Shown piece by piece: positions 10,301-23,621 of a stretch of 64,000 nucleotides of DNA (position 1 is the first letter of the stretch; every line of letters starts with the position of its first letter). The position numbers and the translations under genes were made by a program. This DNA comes from Neodiprion pinetum (lineage: Eukaryota; Arthropoda; Insecta; Hymenoptera; Diprionidae), in contig NC_060235.2 in NCBI RefSeq assembly GCF_021155775.2, positions 18,183,193-18,247,192 on the forward strand, given 5' to 3'. The notes below the pieces were generated by a model. The model was not told where the DNA came from. It saw nothing but the letters and a program-made list of their open reading frames with translations, and ran no database searches.

Positions 10301-11837
10301 GTCATTCAGACCATCGTCAACGTCGAATAAATTTGATTATATTTTCACGTCATTACCACACCAATTGCTTTTTAATTGTAAGCTCTCAGAAAAATTGTAA
10401 CTTTATGACAATTATTCAAGCGGTTAACGCGATTTCCGTTCACAATCGGAGAAGAACTATGTCCGCAGCGTTGACTGAAGATACATCCAGCGTCGACTGA
10501 GGACACGGAAAGACTGATAGCCTCATGGGACTTTTCGTAATAGGGTGGGGGCGTTATGAGTTCATCGTCAAGCGACGCCCTCTGCATCGTGTCGTGCGCG
10601 CGCAACCCAGTCCGACAAACGATCGGTACGTAAAAACGACAAGGACTGATGTTACCATCGTTCACAGCGTGTATTCAAATTTTGCAGAGTCGAACGACGT
10701 ATCTATCCATCTATCTATCTATACTTTTCAACTATACAAGTTCATTTGAGCCAAATTCAGTAATGTTAATGCAACTCCATCAGATCGACAAAAATAATGT
10801 TATCTAAATAGATGCAAAATAAATATACACCTGGTTTCCTGTTTATAGAGTTAGAAACCTTTTCTTGATGCGAACGATAGGAGAAATAGTCGAAGAAGTT
10901 AACCAAAGGATGAAGATGTATAGTTGTTCCTTATGTAATGTGTTTACTGTGACGCTGATTTTTACTGCACCTCGGTCACCGGGGTTATTTATCTTAACTA
11001 ACCGTGAACTCAACTAAACGCAAGCGTAACGCATTCGAACTCAAACTTTCTCAAAGCTCTGAAAAAAGCTATTTGCTAATTTGAACACTCCATTTCGGCA
11101 ATTTGCGACCTAAACGAGAGACGACACTGAAAAATCCGTTACCGTAACTCAACCTTGTACAGCGGAATTCGGGCTGCAATTGAATTAAAAAACGAAAAAG
11201 ACTTAACTCCAAATCGTGACTCTACTCAATATTCTCGCCTACTTAAAATTTATTCAACTCCATAACGCGCAACTCAGACTACCGTCACCAAGCAAAAGTA
11301 TCGGCAAACAAATTTCGAGTACTTTTCGACAATGCAAATCCAAAACGGCTAGTCGTTATTCGGCAAGCCGTTACTCGATGACTCTAGTAATTCAGTCGCG
11401 AGGATATAAGCAGCGCTTACCGTTCTACATCCACGCAACAAATTCTCTAATCCCCTCGTGATTTTTGGCGGCTCCATTGGTTCGCAAAGCTCCAAAAAGC
11501 GACTATCTCGTAATATCGCCAGAACTTGAGTGATTTCCAAAATCGACGACCTGCCGCAACACGGATCTCGGTACGCAATGCCCTACGTGACGTCATACCT
11601 ACAAGAATACGCAATAATCGATCCGTCATCGATTTCGTAGATTGCGCAACTCGACGCGAACCTGTCGTAGCATCGCGGCGCAGAACTTAACGTTAGATCG
11701 CAATTTCGTCATCCGCACAGCTCCATGATGGCTTGGTGGTGATCGGGGTGGTCCTCCCTCGTCGCTAGTCGGTCCTTCGCAAAGTCTACTCATATGACCT
11801 GGTTATACGAGTGGCTTTTCGTGACCCGAGAAGGTAT
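10301..11837. other. Non-coding part of unit 1 between DNAJC21 and the hairpin
   Basis: I see no recognisable gene. The short open frames here overlap on both strands and resemble nothing known. A short ATCT microsatellite lies at about 10701-10722. The interval is presumably the 5' regulatory region of DNAJC21 and recurs identically in units 2-4. Confidence 0.4.
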
Positions 11838-12112
11838 ATGAGTGAGGATATCGTCGGGGAAGGTCACATGTGACAAAGGTGACAGGTGAAAAACCGTTGA
11901 GGTTCTTTTAGCGACGATTCGGCTGGGCCTAGCCAGCCATTATCAGGATTAAAGGACATGGCTACCGTATAACGAATATCTGAGCGCTTAGGAATGTCCT
12001 TTAATCCTTATAATGGCTAGCTAGGCCCAGCCGAAATGTCGCTAGAAAAACCTTAACGGTTTTTCACCTTTCAAAATTGACCTTCCCCGACGAATTTCTC
12101 ACTCAATTACCC
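11838..12112. repeat. Long hairpin (inverted repeat) in unit 1
   Basis: The arms 11838-11958 and 11995-12112 are reverse complements with few mismatches, for example GGCTGGGCCTAGCCAGCC against GGCTAGCTAGGCCCAGCC, and GTCGGGGAAGGTCA against TGACCTTCCCCGAC. The loop is about 36 nt. A transcript would fold into a stem of over 100 bp. It could be a foldback MITE or a source of hairpin-derived siRNA. It has no coding capacity. Confidence 0.8.
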
Positions 12113-13339
12113 GGTTAGTTTATGACTCTGTCCGCTGACCCCCAAACACCAGATTGTTCAGAAATTTATTAACAAATGGCCCAGATTATAATTGCCCATA
12201 TCCGTCCGCTTCATTATACATTTATGGCAGTGCCCGTGTTGATTATTAGGGATTTCGAGTTTGAAAATATAATACATATACCCGACAAAGTCGATACTAC
12301 ATTACCCGCAATTTCTGCACTTTGCCGTTAACCCCTAATAATAATATTAAGGATGTGCAGGATAGCAATTTGGCCGGATATCCGGCCATACAATATCGAT
12401 CAATAGCGAGTCATTTTTGAATTTTATTTCTTCAGAAAAGTGAAGTACATTATAATCAAGGTACCTTCTGTATTGAGAATCCCCATGCTGAATGGTAATT
12501 TGCGGACATCTCGTAAACTTTGACGATATTTCTTAGTCGGAATTATAGGAAACGCTCATTATATTTTAAGATGTTATTCACGACAAAATAATTATCTTCT
12601 CCTACTTTCATGAAGAAATTCATGAAACATTGTCAAAATGTACGAAGTGTCCACAAATTAGCTGTCTGTACTGGAATTTTTGTTACAAGAAGATTCTCCG
12701 TATAGTGATAATGATATGACTCGCGATTCTGTCGTTCAGGACGAAAGTTGAAAGATTACCGAGCGTTGTAGTGTTGAGGAGGTGAAATTTATAGATTATT
12801 ATGAATAAACGGGAATGAAAATCATTCATTGTCAATTCGGTAGAAAATTACTAGTTAAATGTTGAAAGTCCGAGAGACAGAAGTTACAGTATCAATCCAA
12901 TTGTTGGAAGATGCAACCCAAACGTACGTAATTAAAAAGTGACATCGATAAAAAGTCTCTGAATAAGGTTTTGCCGATGTAAAGTAAATTAATAACAATT
13001 GAACGTAATTTAATTTACGTCAATCCCACGTTCCACTCAGGAAACTTTTTTGAAAAACGATGATAACTAATTACAATTATAAATTGGATATGAGAAACTA
13101 TAACGACTGACCTAAAGATGGGTATTCCGGATTATTTGTAATCAAATCCTTATCAATTATATACGGATGGTTTCATGCTGAACTGTTTGTCGCTCGAATG
13201 AATGCGTCAAAAGTCTTGGCAAGAAGTTTGGATACGTGCAGGCTTTGAAGTACGATATTTCTGTAAAAAAAACATAGCGGAAAAGTTGTAAGACCTTTCG
13301 GAAGCTTCGAGAGCGTTCTTCTACTTCCAACAATCCATC
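12113..13339. other. End of unit 1, no gene recognised
   Basis: Nothing recognisable as a gene. An imperfect direct copy of the roughly 63-bp stretch at 6826-6890 (CGCTGACCCCCAAACA...) lies at 12131-12198, and a perfect 18-bp palindrome (TGGCCGGATATCCGGCCA) at 12371-12388. The rest is AT-rich with stops in all frames. Confidence 0.4.
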
Positions 13340-15263
13340 GGTCTTTTCTGAGACAAGATTGTGATCTATCCCAGTATTTCTACAGATTTCCGCAAACAGA
13401 ATTTAAAAATTTGGCAGGCTTAGGTAGAAGAATAATTTCACGAAGTGAGGAGGGGACATTGGTGGAATGTTAATGAGTTACATAATATGTGTTAAAATTG
13501 CAAGAAACTTGTTTGAAATTCATGTAATTGTTTAGAAATCATCCAAGAAATATGCGTCGTTGATGAGTTATTGGAACAGCATCGGGTTCCCGTGGTGGGT
13601 TGATTGACCGTTTTGGGGAAATATACACAAGTCCGTTAAATTCACGAATTCACGAATGTATCGTAGATACGACCTTTTGGACACACTATTTTATTCATAA
13701 TTAGATCCCAAGTAACAATAATGTGATAATCAGCCGTTGAAAAATATTCCCACCGAAGTAGTAATATTCTTCAATGCAACCGATTTGTGATATGCGTTAC
13801 TGACGAATCTCTTCCTTTCTATGGCGAGTAATGAATCAACACGTATAATATGACGAAACATTTCTTTGGTGATACCTAATTGGGTCTCAAATCAGTTAAT
13901 AATATTATAAGATGCAAGTTATCGTATTAGTTGCCTTTCTTTTTATTTATGTAAATACAATGATTTATTGCAATACGTATTCAACAGTAGATTCGGTTAA
14001 GTAATCTGGAAAATCAAGCGGGTATAGAAATTGTTCGTAAGAATTTTAAATAATTTCCGACAAAATAGATTCAAAAGCGAAGATGGGAGTGAATTTCTTA
14101 CTGTATTCCATCATGTTGGGTCTTTTAGACGGATCACCCGTATGACAATCGTACATAATTTCTCAACATCGTTCTTTTTGTCACTTTTAGTAGCCGGTTT
14201 CGAATGAGCTTCGCGTTTTTTGCTCTTTATCAGTTGTCACGGGAGACGTGCTCATTTGTTACGCAAATATCGTGGTTTATTGTAACAACTTGATCCGAGC
14301 ACCGTGTTGATTGCGGATGACCATGATTCGACTCAAACGGTAGTTGATAATTGTTTTATCAATGTCCGTGCGCGACGCGTGTCAGCCACGGCGCTGAATG
14401 ACTTGTGCTCAGAACCTTGCAGTATCAAGTTTACGCACAAAACGCGCGGTTAAATTTGAATTTACGAATTCTTGTAATACAAAAAATTCAAGAACGAAAT
14501 ACTGGGAATGCTGTGCCGGATAGGCAATTGAAATAGAACTAATTTCTCCGAAAAGTCGAGCTGTCCAATGAGTAAAGACTGAAACTTTCGAATTTTACAA
14601 TTCAACGACTTTACTGTGTCGACTGCGCAAGGTCAAGAGAGGGAGAAACATGTTGGAATTGCCAAATTCTGAATTTCCAAAGGCATGCGCATCTTACTCA
14701 TTTCAATTAAAAAGCGAAATTTATCAAGAAGAAAAATGTATTCACGTGGAATTCACTCCGACTAAATTAGAGAAATCCGAAGTTATTACGATTCCACATT
14801 CGTTACAGATCATCGAAGCATGAGTTTTATTGACAGTGAGTTAAATTTGCGCAGTAATAAAATTGTCATTTGAATAACTACAATATATACGTTAGTATTT
14901 GACCAGTGAAAATAAGCTCACTTGTGCTCGTTTCCACACCACCGCAAGCGGTAGAACACCCGGCGCGTTTTTTTTTTTCACGTGGTATCCCCAGTAGGCC
15001 TACTCCACGGAGAACAGTTGCAAGATCTATCTTGCGTTCTATGAAAAATTGCAAATGACTTTTTTTACCATGTTAATTGTGATATATTGTTGTTCCCAGT
15101 CAGTTTATTTGCAGCAGAAATCCCAGACCTTTCCAAACAAAAATACTACTTGTAAATATTTTTCTGGAAATTAGGTAAGACTCGCTGACCCCCAAACACA
15201 AGATCGTTCAGGAATTTATTATCACGTGGCCCAGATTATATACTCTTCACAGGATTGTCTTAA

Positions 15264-16195
15264 GGGGGTATTCTGGTTTAGAAATTCGAAAAATTCGATT
15301 TTTTTCTGGCCATATTTTCAAAGCTTAGAGTTTTAAGAATATGTCCTTAAGAGGATTTTTCAAAATTCTCATTATTTTCAAATTTACAGCTTCATTTGTG
15401 ACGCGCCGACTAAACCGGTCGGCGGTCCGGCCGGAACGAATGAACATTACACAGTAGGCAAACAATGATTAAGAAGAATCAGTTAAAAAAGGTCTTTTGT
15501 ACTCGATATTTTCCTTAGAAAAAAACAAAATCTCACGTTTGAAGTGGAAAAATGGGGCAGGGATCGCTGCTTAGGAAAATGTAAGTATAACACGCCATTA
15601 AACGAATCAGACTCCGCGAAACTCGACCTCAAACTTTAAACGCGTTTTTCTCAAAACTACTATTTTCGATACGGTTGGTACGATATCCCAAGTTCTAATC
15701 AACCAATTTACTTGCAATTTGGCACGGAGCTTCTGTATATATTAGAGCATCGCGTAAAGAAGCGTGCTTGCGAAAAATTTTTTTTGTTTTACTATGTTTT
15801 AAAAATTCTGAAAGTTGAAAAAAACAGGGAAAAAACGCGACTCATTTTTCACACCGCCGCCATTTTATGAAAAATTCTTCTCCTCAAAAACCCACACGTA
15901 GTGCGATAACTACATCCTTCTTCATTAAGAATTTAAAAAAAAAATTTGTTTCAGATCACTGGAAGGACTAGAATCCTGCCAACCAAGACACGCCATTTTT
16001 TTGTGAGCCCCCAATTTGCCGGCCTGCAGATTTTTCAATTTTGATTATTTTTTAACTAATTTGACTTTTTTATACTCTTAAAATATCAATAAATAACTGG
16101 TAAAAGAAAATGGATACGAAAAATATTTATTGGTTTTTTTTTTTTACAGCATCCGAAAAACACCTAAAATTCGGGCGTCCAAACCAGAATAGCCC
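15264..16195. mobile_element. 932-bp TTAA-flanked MITE (unit 2)
   Basis: Array copy of the element at 6906-7837, with the same TTAA flanks, inverted ends and distance to the DNAJC21 stop. The insertion predates amplification. Confidence 0.75.
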
Positions 16196-16204
16196 TTAAA
16201 CATT

Positions 16205-18220
16205 TTAAAAATGATAAATTAAATTCGGCATGTATGAAAAATAACCGGCCTCCATATAATAATCATACATCTCATTCTTTGGTAAATTCCGGATATGGAT
16301 AAAATGACCAGTCTCCGCAAAATGATCATATAATTCATTCTTGATTAGATAGTCTACTCCACATAGAATACACAGGTGATATAAATCCAGAACGCTTTCT
16401 TCCCATGACCCTTCTCTCTTTTTTTCCTTCTTGTCCTTGCGTCTGCTCTCATCAGAGCTTAACTTCTGAATTCTTCTTGCTTCCTTTGCTCTCTTACCTT
16501 TAGATTTTTTTGTACTTTGAGTTAATAATCTGGCATCTACTTCAAAGCTCAAGTCAGTATCGTCAAAATTTACTTTGTTGCCTTTAGTAAAATTGTCAAT
16601 CGTTTCTGGGACAGTGTGATATTTGTTGTCAAGAGTTGCTTCCTTTTGTTTTTGTTTCCTTCGCTGTTTCTTGGACCACCCAAAATGAGCATCTAGTTCT
16701 TGCTCATCGTCGGTTGTTTGTTCAAGAATGACTTTTCGAACATTTTTACGCTTCTTCTTCTTACTTTTGCGAGATTTTTCTGTCATATCTAACACTGGGT
16801 TGTCAAGCTCGTTCTCTTGGGCTGATATCAATGTACATTCAGGAATCAGTATATTTATGTTATCGTGTATTTTAATTACTACAAGAAAGGCTTCCGGTTC
16901 TGGGCCTGTGGCTAGTTCAACACCTTTTTTTTTCACAAGCTTATTTGTATTTTTTTCACTTGTAGAACTTGATTCACTATCCGAAATCATTTCTTCATTC
17001 GATGTACTTCGCTGGTTGCCATTCGCATTCGCATCAATATTCTCACTGCGGTTCGTCAAGAAATCTCGTATTTCTCGGCTTGTTGCCAATATCACACTTT
17101 TCCGATTTGGACTTATCAAACAAATATTTGTTTTGCTACCGCATTTAAAATTCAATTCAGAGTCCGAATTGTACTTTCGAATACTGCATTCAAATTCCAT
17201 ATTTTCATCAGCCAAGAAGGAGGCTATCATGGTTGAAACATTATCGTCGTGTTTCTTGGAATTTTCGTGATTCGTAAATGCTTTCCGTGTCTTGTATATT
17301 TTGCTGCAAGCAACGCAATACAGGGTGTTACTATCCGTATCATCGGCATCTTTAGAATCTATATTTGAAGTTAATTCCTCTCCAAACTCAGCAGCAAGAT
17401 TTGCTTCAATAACCTTTAAATCTTGTTCGATATTAGAAAACTTTGACCATTCTGGCTCAGTATAACTTTCCAGTTCTTTTTGTCTCTGGATCAGTTGTTG
17501 CTTTCTCCGTTCTTGTGTTTTTTCGGTATTTTCTTTAGCTCTTTCTGCCAGGATTTTTGCATGCGCTTTAACTCGTTTATCACGCTTGCGAACAAATGCT
17601 ACAAGGTTCCGAACTTGTTCATTGCGTTCTTTTTTAGCCTTATCTCTAATTTTCTTGTTCTCCTTTTCTGCCAATCTTAAAGCACGTCTGTTTGGGGTAT
17701 CACGAATATCGTATGTATCTAGCCAAGCAAATGACCTCTTAGTCGAATAGCTTTGCCAATATGCATAAAATTTGTGAACATCGTGATATGAGCTAGTGGA
17801 ATTCCCAAAACCAGATACTTTATCGTCTAAATCTTCTTCTTTACAAAACTCTGATTCTTCAGCAGTCAGTTGTTCAAAAACTTTTCCATAAACCGTGTAA
17901 AATTCTTTTTCGCCATCGCCATAGCCCTCATAACAGCTCGTAGTAAAGTATTGGAACAAATCGATCGAATCATCTTTGTAATTCCCTCCTATCCCTCCTT
18001 TCAAAATGGCTTCTCGGTGATTGTCATACCAGGCTCGTTCTCGCGGATCATTTAAGACCTCCCATGCTCGTTGGACGATTTGAAATTGTTCTTTAGCATC
18101 TTCAGTATTGTCGAAATTCTTATCAGGATGGCATTTCAGTGCTAGTTTTCTGTACGCTTTTTTCAAATCGTCGTCTGACGCATCTCTCGAAACGCCGAGT
18201 ACTTCGTAGTGGCACTTCAT
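16205..18220 (-). CDS. DNAJC21: DNAJC21, array copy 2
   Basis: Intact copy encoding the same 671-aa protein as copy 1: J domain with HPD, two C2H2 fingers, degenerate C-terminal repeat. The reading frame is uninterrupted and the 5' leader with its intron is carried along (donor near 18548), so nothing in the sequence suggests it is silent. It retains the C at the site that changes to T in copies 3 and 4 (a silent Ser codon change in the 5' leader frame, upstream of the preferred start). Confidence 0.94.
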   Translation of the reverse strand: MKCHYEVLGVSRDASDDDLKKAYRKLALKCHPDKNFDNTEDAKEQFQIVQRAWEVLNDPRERAWYDNHREAILKGGIGGNYKDDSIDLFQYFTTSCYEGYGDGEKEFYTVYGKVFEQLTAEESEFCKEEDLDDKVSGFGNSTSSYHDVHKFYAYWQSYSTKRSFAWLDTYDIRDTPNRRALRLAEKENKKIRDKAKKERNEQVRNLVAFVRKRDKRVKAHAKILAERAKENTEKTQERRKQQLIQRQKELESYTEPEWSKFSNIEQDLKVIEANLAAEFGEELTSNIDSKDADDTDSNTLYCVACSKIYKTRKAFTNHENSKKHDDNVSTMIASFLADENMEFECSIRKYNSDSELNFKCGSKTNICLISPNRKSVILATSREIRDFLTNRSENIDANANGNQRSTSNEEMISDSESSSTSEKNTNKLVKKKGVELATGPEPEAFLVVIKIHDNINILIPECTLISAQENELDNPVLDMTEKSRKSKKKKRKNVRKVILEQTTDDEQELDAHFGWSKKQRRKQKQKEATLDNKYHTVPETIDNFTKGNKVNFDDTDLSFEVDARLLTQSTKKSKGKRAKEARRIQKLSSDESRRKDKKEKKREGSWEESVLDLYHLCILCGVDYLIKNELYDHFAETGHFIHIRNLPKNEMYDYYMEAGYFSYMPNLIYHF

Positions 18221-20195
18221 ACTTTCTGGGTATTTCATATAACGATGTGAAGATATGTTGGATATTTTACTAACAACTGAAATCTCTTTTGACGAGATTG
18301 TTGAAAGCAATAAGCAGCATCACCAAGGTCGAGATATCAAAGATTTACTTTCGTATAAAGTCAATTATTCAATTTTCGGTATATATTTCGAACGTACTGT
18401 GACTGAGAAACCAAAACCTCGGTGTTAGAATGGCCCAGCAATTCCCTGAAATGTAAAATCAGGCAGTCAGTTTATGGCTCTCCATGTATCTAGCAATAGA
18501 GGTTGAAAAATTCGGTACTGAGCTTGTAAGCCAAAAGTCCTAACTTACCGTGACATACGGATGTAACGTGCGAAATTTGGCGCCGAAGTCAACCTCGTGT
18601 GCTTTGTGGAACTGCGTATGGAGATATCACAGACGGTCCAAGTTGCCAAGATTTTTCCGTCATTCAGACCATCGTCAACGTCGAATAAATTTGATTATAT
18701 TTTCACGTCATTACCACACCAATTGCTTTTTAATTGTAAGCTCTCAGAAAAATTGTAACTTTATGACAATTATTCAAGCGGTTAACGCGATTTCCGTTCA
18801 CAATCGGAGAAGAACTATGTCCGCAGCGTTGACTGAAGATACATCCAGCGTCGACTGAGGACACGGAAAGACTGATAGCCTCATGGGACTTTTCGTAATA
18901 GGGTGGGGGCGTTATGAGTTCATCGTCAAGCGACGCCCTCTGCATCGTGTCGTGCGCGCGCAACCCAGTCCGACAAACGATCGGTACGTAAAAACGACAA
19001 GGACTGATGTTACCATCGTTCACAGCGTGTATTCAAATTTTGCAGAGTCGAACGACGTATCTATCCATCTATCTATCTATACTTTTCAACTATACAAGTT
19101 CATTTGAGCCAAATTCAGTAATGTTAATGCAACTCCATCAGATCGACAAAAATAATGTTATCTAAATAGATGCAAAATAAATATACACCTGGTTTCCTGT
19201 TTATAGAGTTAGAAACCTTTTCTTGATGCGAACGATAGGAGAAATAGTCGAAGAAGTTAACCAAAGGATGAAGATGTATAGTTGTTCCTTATGTAATGTG
19301 TTTACTGTGACGCTGATTTTTACTGCACCTCGGTCACCGGGGTTATTTATCTTAACTAACCGTGAACTCAACTAAACGCAAGCGTAACGCATTCGAACTC
19401 AAACTTTCTCAAAGCTCTGAAAAAAGCTATTTGCTAATTTGAACACTCCATTTCGGCAATTTGCGACCTAAACGAGAGACGACACTGAAAAATCCGTTAC
19501 CGTAACTCAACCTTGTACAGCGGAATTCGGGCTGCAATTGAATTAAAAAACGAAAAAGACTTAACTCCAAATCGTGACTCTACTCAATATTCTCGCCTAC
19601 TTAAAATTTATTCAACTCCATAACGCGCAACTCAGACTACCGTCACCAAGCAAAAGTATCGGCAAACAAATTTCGAGTACTTTTCGACAATGCAAATCCA
19701 AAACGGCTAGTCGTTATTCGGCAAGCCGTTACTCGATGACTCTAGTAATTCAGTCGCGAGGATATAAGCAGCGCTTACCGTTCTACATCCACGCAACAAA
19801 TTCTCTAATCCCCTCGTGATTTTTGGCGGCTCCATTGGTTCGCAAAGCTCCAAAAAGCGACTATCTCGTAATATCGCCAGAACTTGAGTGATTTCCAAAA
19901 TCGACGACCTGCCGCAACACGGATCTCGGTACGCAATGCCCTACGTGACGTCATACCTACAAGAATACGCAATAATCGATCCGTCATCGATTTCGTAGAT
20001 TGCGCAACTCGACGCGAACCTGTCGTAGCATCGCGGCGCAGAACTTAACGTTAGATCGCAATTTCGTCATCCGCACAGCTCCATGATGGCTTGGTGGTGA
20101 TCGGGGTGGTCCTCCCTCGTCGCTAGTCGGTCCTTCGCAAAGTCTACTCATATGACCTGGTTATACGAGTGGCTTTTCGTGACCCGAGAAGGTAT

Positions 20196-20470
20196 ATGAG
20201 TGAGGATATCGTCGGGGAAGGTCACATGTGACAAAGGTGACAGGTGAAAAACCGTTGAGGTTCTTTTAGCGACGATTCGGCTGGGCCTAGCCAGCCATTA
20301 TCAGGATTAAAGGACATGGCTACCGTATAACGAATATCTGAGCGCTTAGGAATGTCCTTTAATCCTTATAATGGCTAGCTAGGCCCAGCCGAAATGTCGC
20401 TAGAAAAACCTTAACGGTTTTTCACCTTTCAAAATTGACCTTCCCCGACGAATTTCTCACTCAATTACCC
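20196..20470. repeat. Long hairpin (unit 2)
   Basis: Array copy of the inverted repeat at 11838-12112, with the same arms and loop. Confidence 0.8.
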
Positions 20471-23400
20471 GGTTAGTTTATGACTCTGTCCGCTGACCCC
20501 CAAACACCAGATTGTTCAGAAATTTATTAACAAATGGCCCAGATTATAATTGCCCATATCCGTCCGCTTCATTATACATTTATGGCAGTGCCCGTGTTGA
20601 TTATTAGGGATTTCGAGTTTGAAAATATAATACATATACCCGACAAAGTCGATACTACATTACCCGCAATTTCTGCACTTTGCCGTTAACCCCTAATAAT
20701 AATATTAAGGATGTGCAGGATAGCAATTTGGCCGGATATCCGGCCATACAATATCGATCAATAGCGAGTCATTTTTGAATTTTATTTCTTCAGAAAAGTG
20801 AAGTACATTATAATCAAGGTACCTTCTGTATTGAGAATCCCCATGCTGAATGGTAATTTGCGGACATCTCGTAAACTTTGACGATATTTCTTAGTCGGAA
20901 TTATAGGAAACGCTCATTATATTTTAAGATGTTATTCACGACAAAATAATTATCTTCTCCTACTTTCATGAAGAAATTCATGAAACATTGTCAAAATGTA
21001 CGAAGTGTCCACAAATTAGCTGTCTGTACTGGAATTTTTGTTACAAGAAGATTCTCCGTATAGTGATAATGATATGACTCGCGATTCTGTCGTTCAGGAC
21101 GAAAGTTGAAAGATTACCGAGCGTTGTAGTGTTGAGGAGGTGAAATTTATAGATTATTATGAATAAACGGGAATGAAAATCATTCATTGTCAATTCGGTA
21201 GAAAATTACTAGTTAAATGTTGAAAGTCCGAGAGACAGAAGTTACAGTATCAATCCAATTGTTGGAAGATGCAACCCAAACGTACGTAATTAAAAAGTGA
21301 CATCGATAAAAAGTCTCTGAATAAGGTTTTGCCGATGTAAAGTAAATTAATAACAATTGAACGTAATTTAATTTACGTCAATCCCACGTTCCACTCAGGA
21401 AACTTTTTTGAAAAACGATGATAACTAATTACAATTATAAATTGGATATGAGAAACTATAACGACTGACCTAAAGATGGGTATTCCGGATTATTTGTAAT
21501 CAAATCCTTATCAATTATATACGGATGGTTTCATGCTGAACTGTTTGTCGCTCGAATGAATGCGTCAAAAGTCTTGGCAAGAAGTTTGGATACGTGCAGG
21601 CTTTGAAGTACGATATTTCTGTAAAAAAAACATAGCGGAAAAGTTGTAAGACCTTTCGGAAGCTTCGAGAGCGTTCTTCTACTTCCAACAATCCATCGGT
21701 CTTTTCTGAGACAAGATTGTGATCTATCCCAGTATTTCTACAGATTTCCGCAAACAGAATTTAAAAATTTGGCAGGCTTAGGTAGAAGAATAATTTCACG
21801 AAGTGAGGAGGGGACATTGGTGGAATGTTAATGAGTTACATAATATGTGTTAAAATTGCAAGAAACTTGTTTGAAATTCATGTAATTGTTTAGAAATCAT
21901 CCAAGAAATATGCGTCGTTGATGAGTTATTGGAACAGCATCGGGTTCCCGTGGTGGGTTGATTGACCGTTTTGGGGAAATATACACAAGTCCGTTAAATT
22001 CACGAATTCACGAATGTATCGTAGATACGACCTTTTGGACACACTATTTTATTCATAATTAGATCCCAAGTAACAATAATGTGATAATCAGCCGTTGAAA
22101 AATATTCCCACCGAAGTAGTAATATTCTTCAATGCAACCGATTTGTGATATGCGTTACTGACGAATCTCTTCCTTTCTATGGCGAGTAATGAATCAACAC
22201 GTATAATATGACGAAACATTTCTTTGGTGATACCTAATTGGGTCTCAAATCAGTTAATAATATTATAAGATGCAAGTTATCGTATTAGTTGCCTTTCTTT
22301 TTATTTATGTAAATACAATGATTTATTGCAATACGTATTCAACAGTAGATTCGGTTAAGTAATCTGGAAAATCAAGCGGGTATAGAAATTGTTCGTAAGA
22401 ATTTTAAATAATTTCCGACAAAATAGATTCAAAAGCGAAGATGGGAGTGAATTTCTTACTGTATTCCATCATGTTGGGTCTTTTAGACGGATCACCCGTA
22501 TGACAATCGTACATAATTTCTCAACATCGTTCTTTTTGTCACTTTTAGTAGCCGGTTTCGAATGAGCTTCGCGTTTTTTGCTCTTTATCAGTTGTCACGG
22601 GAGACGTGCTCATTTGTTACGCAAATATCGTGGTTTATTGTAACAACTTGATCCGAGCACCGTGTTGATTGCGGATGACCATGATTCGACTCAAACGGTA
22701 GTTGATAATTGTTTTATCAATGTCCGTGCGCGACGCGTGTCAGCCACGGCGCTGAATGACTTGTGCTCAGAACCTTGCAGTATCAAGTTTACGCACAAAA
22801 CGCGCGGTTAAATTTGAATTTACGAATTCTTGTAATACAAAAAATTCAAGAACGAAATACTGGGAATGCTGTGCCGGATAGGCAATTGAAATAGAACTAA
22901 TTTCTCCGAAAAGTCGAGCTGTCCAATGAGTAAAGACTGAAACTTTCGAATTTTACAATTCAACGACTTTACTGTGTCGACTGCGCAAGGTCAAGAGAGG
23001 GAGAAACATGTTGGAATTGCCAAATTCTGAATTTCCAAAGGCATGCGCATCTTACTCATTTCAATTAAAAAGCGAAATTTATCAAGAAGAAAAATGTATT
23101 CACGTGGAATTCACTCCGACTAAATTAGAGAAATCCGAAGTTATTACGATTCCACATTCGTTACAGATCATCGAAGCATGAGTTTTATTGACAGTGAGTT
23201 AAATTTGCGCAGTAATAAAATTGTCATTTGAATAACTACAATATATACGTTAGTATTTGACCAGTGAAAATAAGCTCACTTGTGCTCGTTTCCACACCAC
23301 CGCAAGCGGTAGAACACCCGGCGCGTTTTTTTTTTTCACGTGGTATCCCCAGTAGGCCTACTCCACGGAGAACAGTTGCAAGATCTATCTTGCGTTCTAT

Positions 23401-23621
23401 GAAAAATTGCAAATGACTTTTTTTACCATGTTAATTGTGATATATTGTTGTTCCCAGTCAGTTTATTTGCAGCAGAAATCCCAGACCTTTCCAAACAAAA
23501 ATACTACTTGTAAATATTTTTCTGGAAATTAGGTAAGACTCGCTGACCCCCAAACACAAGATCGTTCAGGAATTTATTATCACGTGGCCCAGATTATATA
23601 CTCTTCACAGGATTGTCTTAA

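Larger units (their letters stand above)
4982..13339 (+). repeat. Tandem unit 1 of 8,358-bp array
   Basis: First of four complete head-to-tail copies. The unit start is where left-flank sequence (ACCATTGGTCTTTTC) gives way to sequence recurring every 8,358 bp (ATCCATCGGTCTTTTC at later junctions). Contents in order: segment a (4982-6742, also present as the terminal partial copy), a TTAA-flanked MITE, DNAJC21 on the minus strand with its 5' untranslated intron, an ATCT microsatellite near 10705, a long hairpin, and about 1.2 kb without recognisable features. This copy differs from the others by G at 5078, where units 2-5 have T. Confidence 0.97.
13340..21697 (+). repeat. Tandem unit 2 of 8,358-bp array
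   Basis: Complete copy. Same contents and spacing as unit 1 with no length change: every feature is displaced by exactly 8,358 bp. It has T at 13436 where unit 1 has G. The hypothetical ancestral junction (end of one unit to start of the next) reads AACAATCCATC then GGTCTTTTC. Confidence 0.97.

Noticed and set aside
10192..10749. Several 74-102 aa frames upstream of DNAJC21
   Set aside because: They overlap each other on both strands, resemble no family, and cover the predicted leader exon and promoter.
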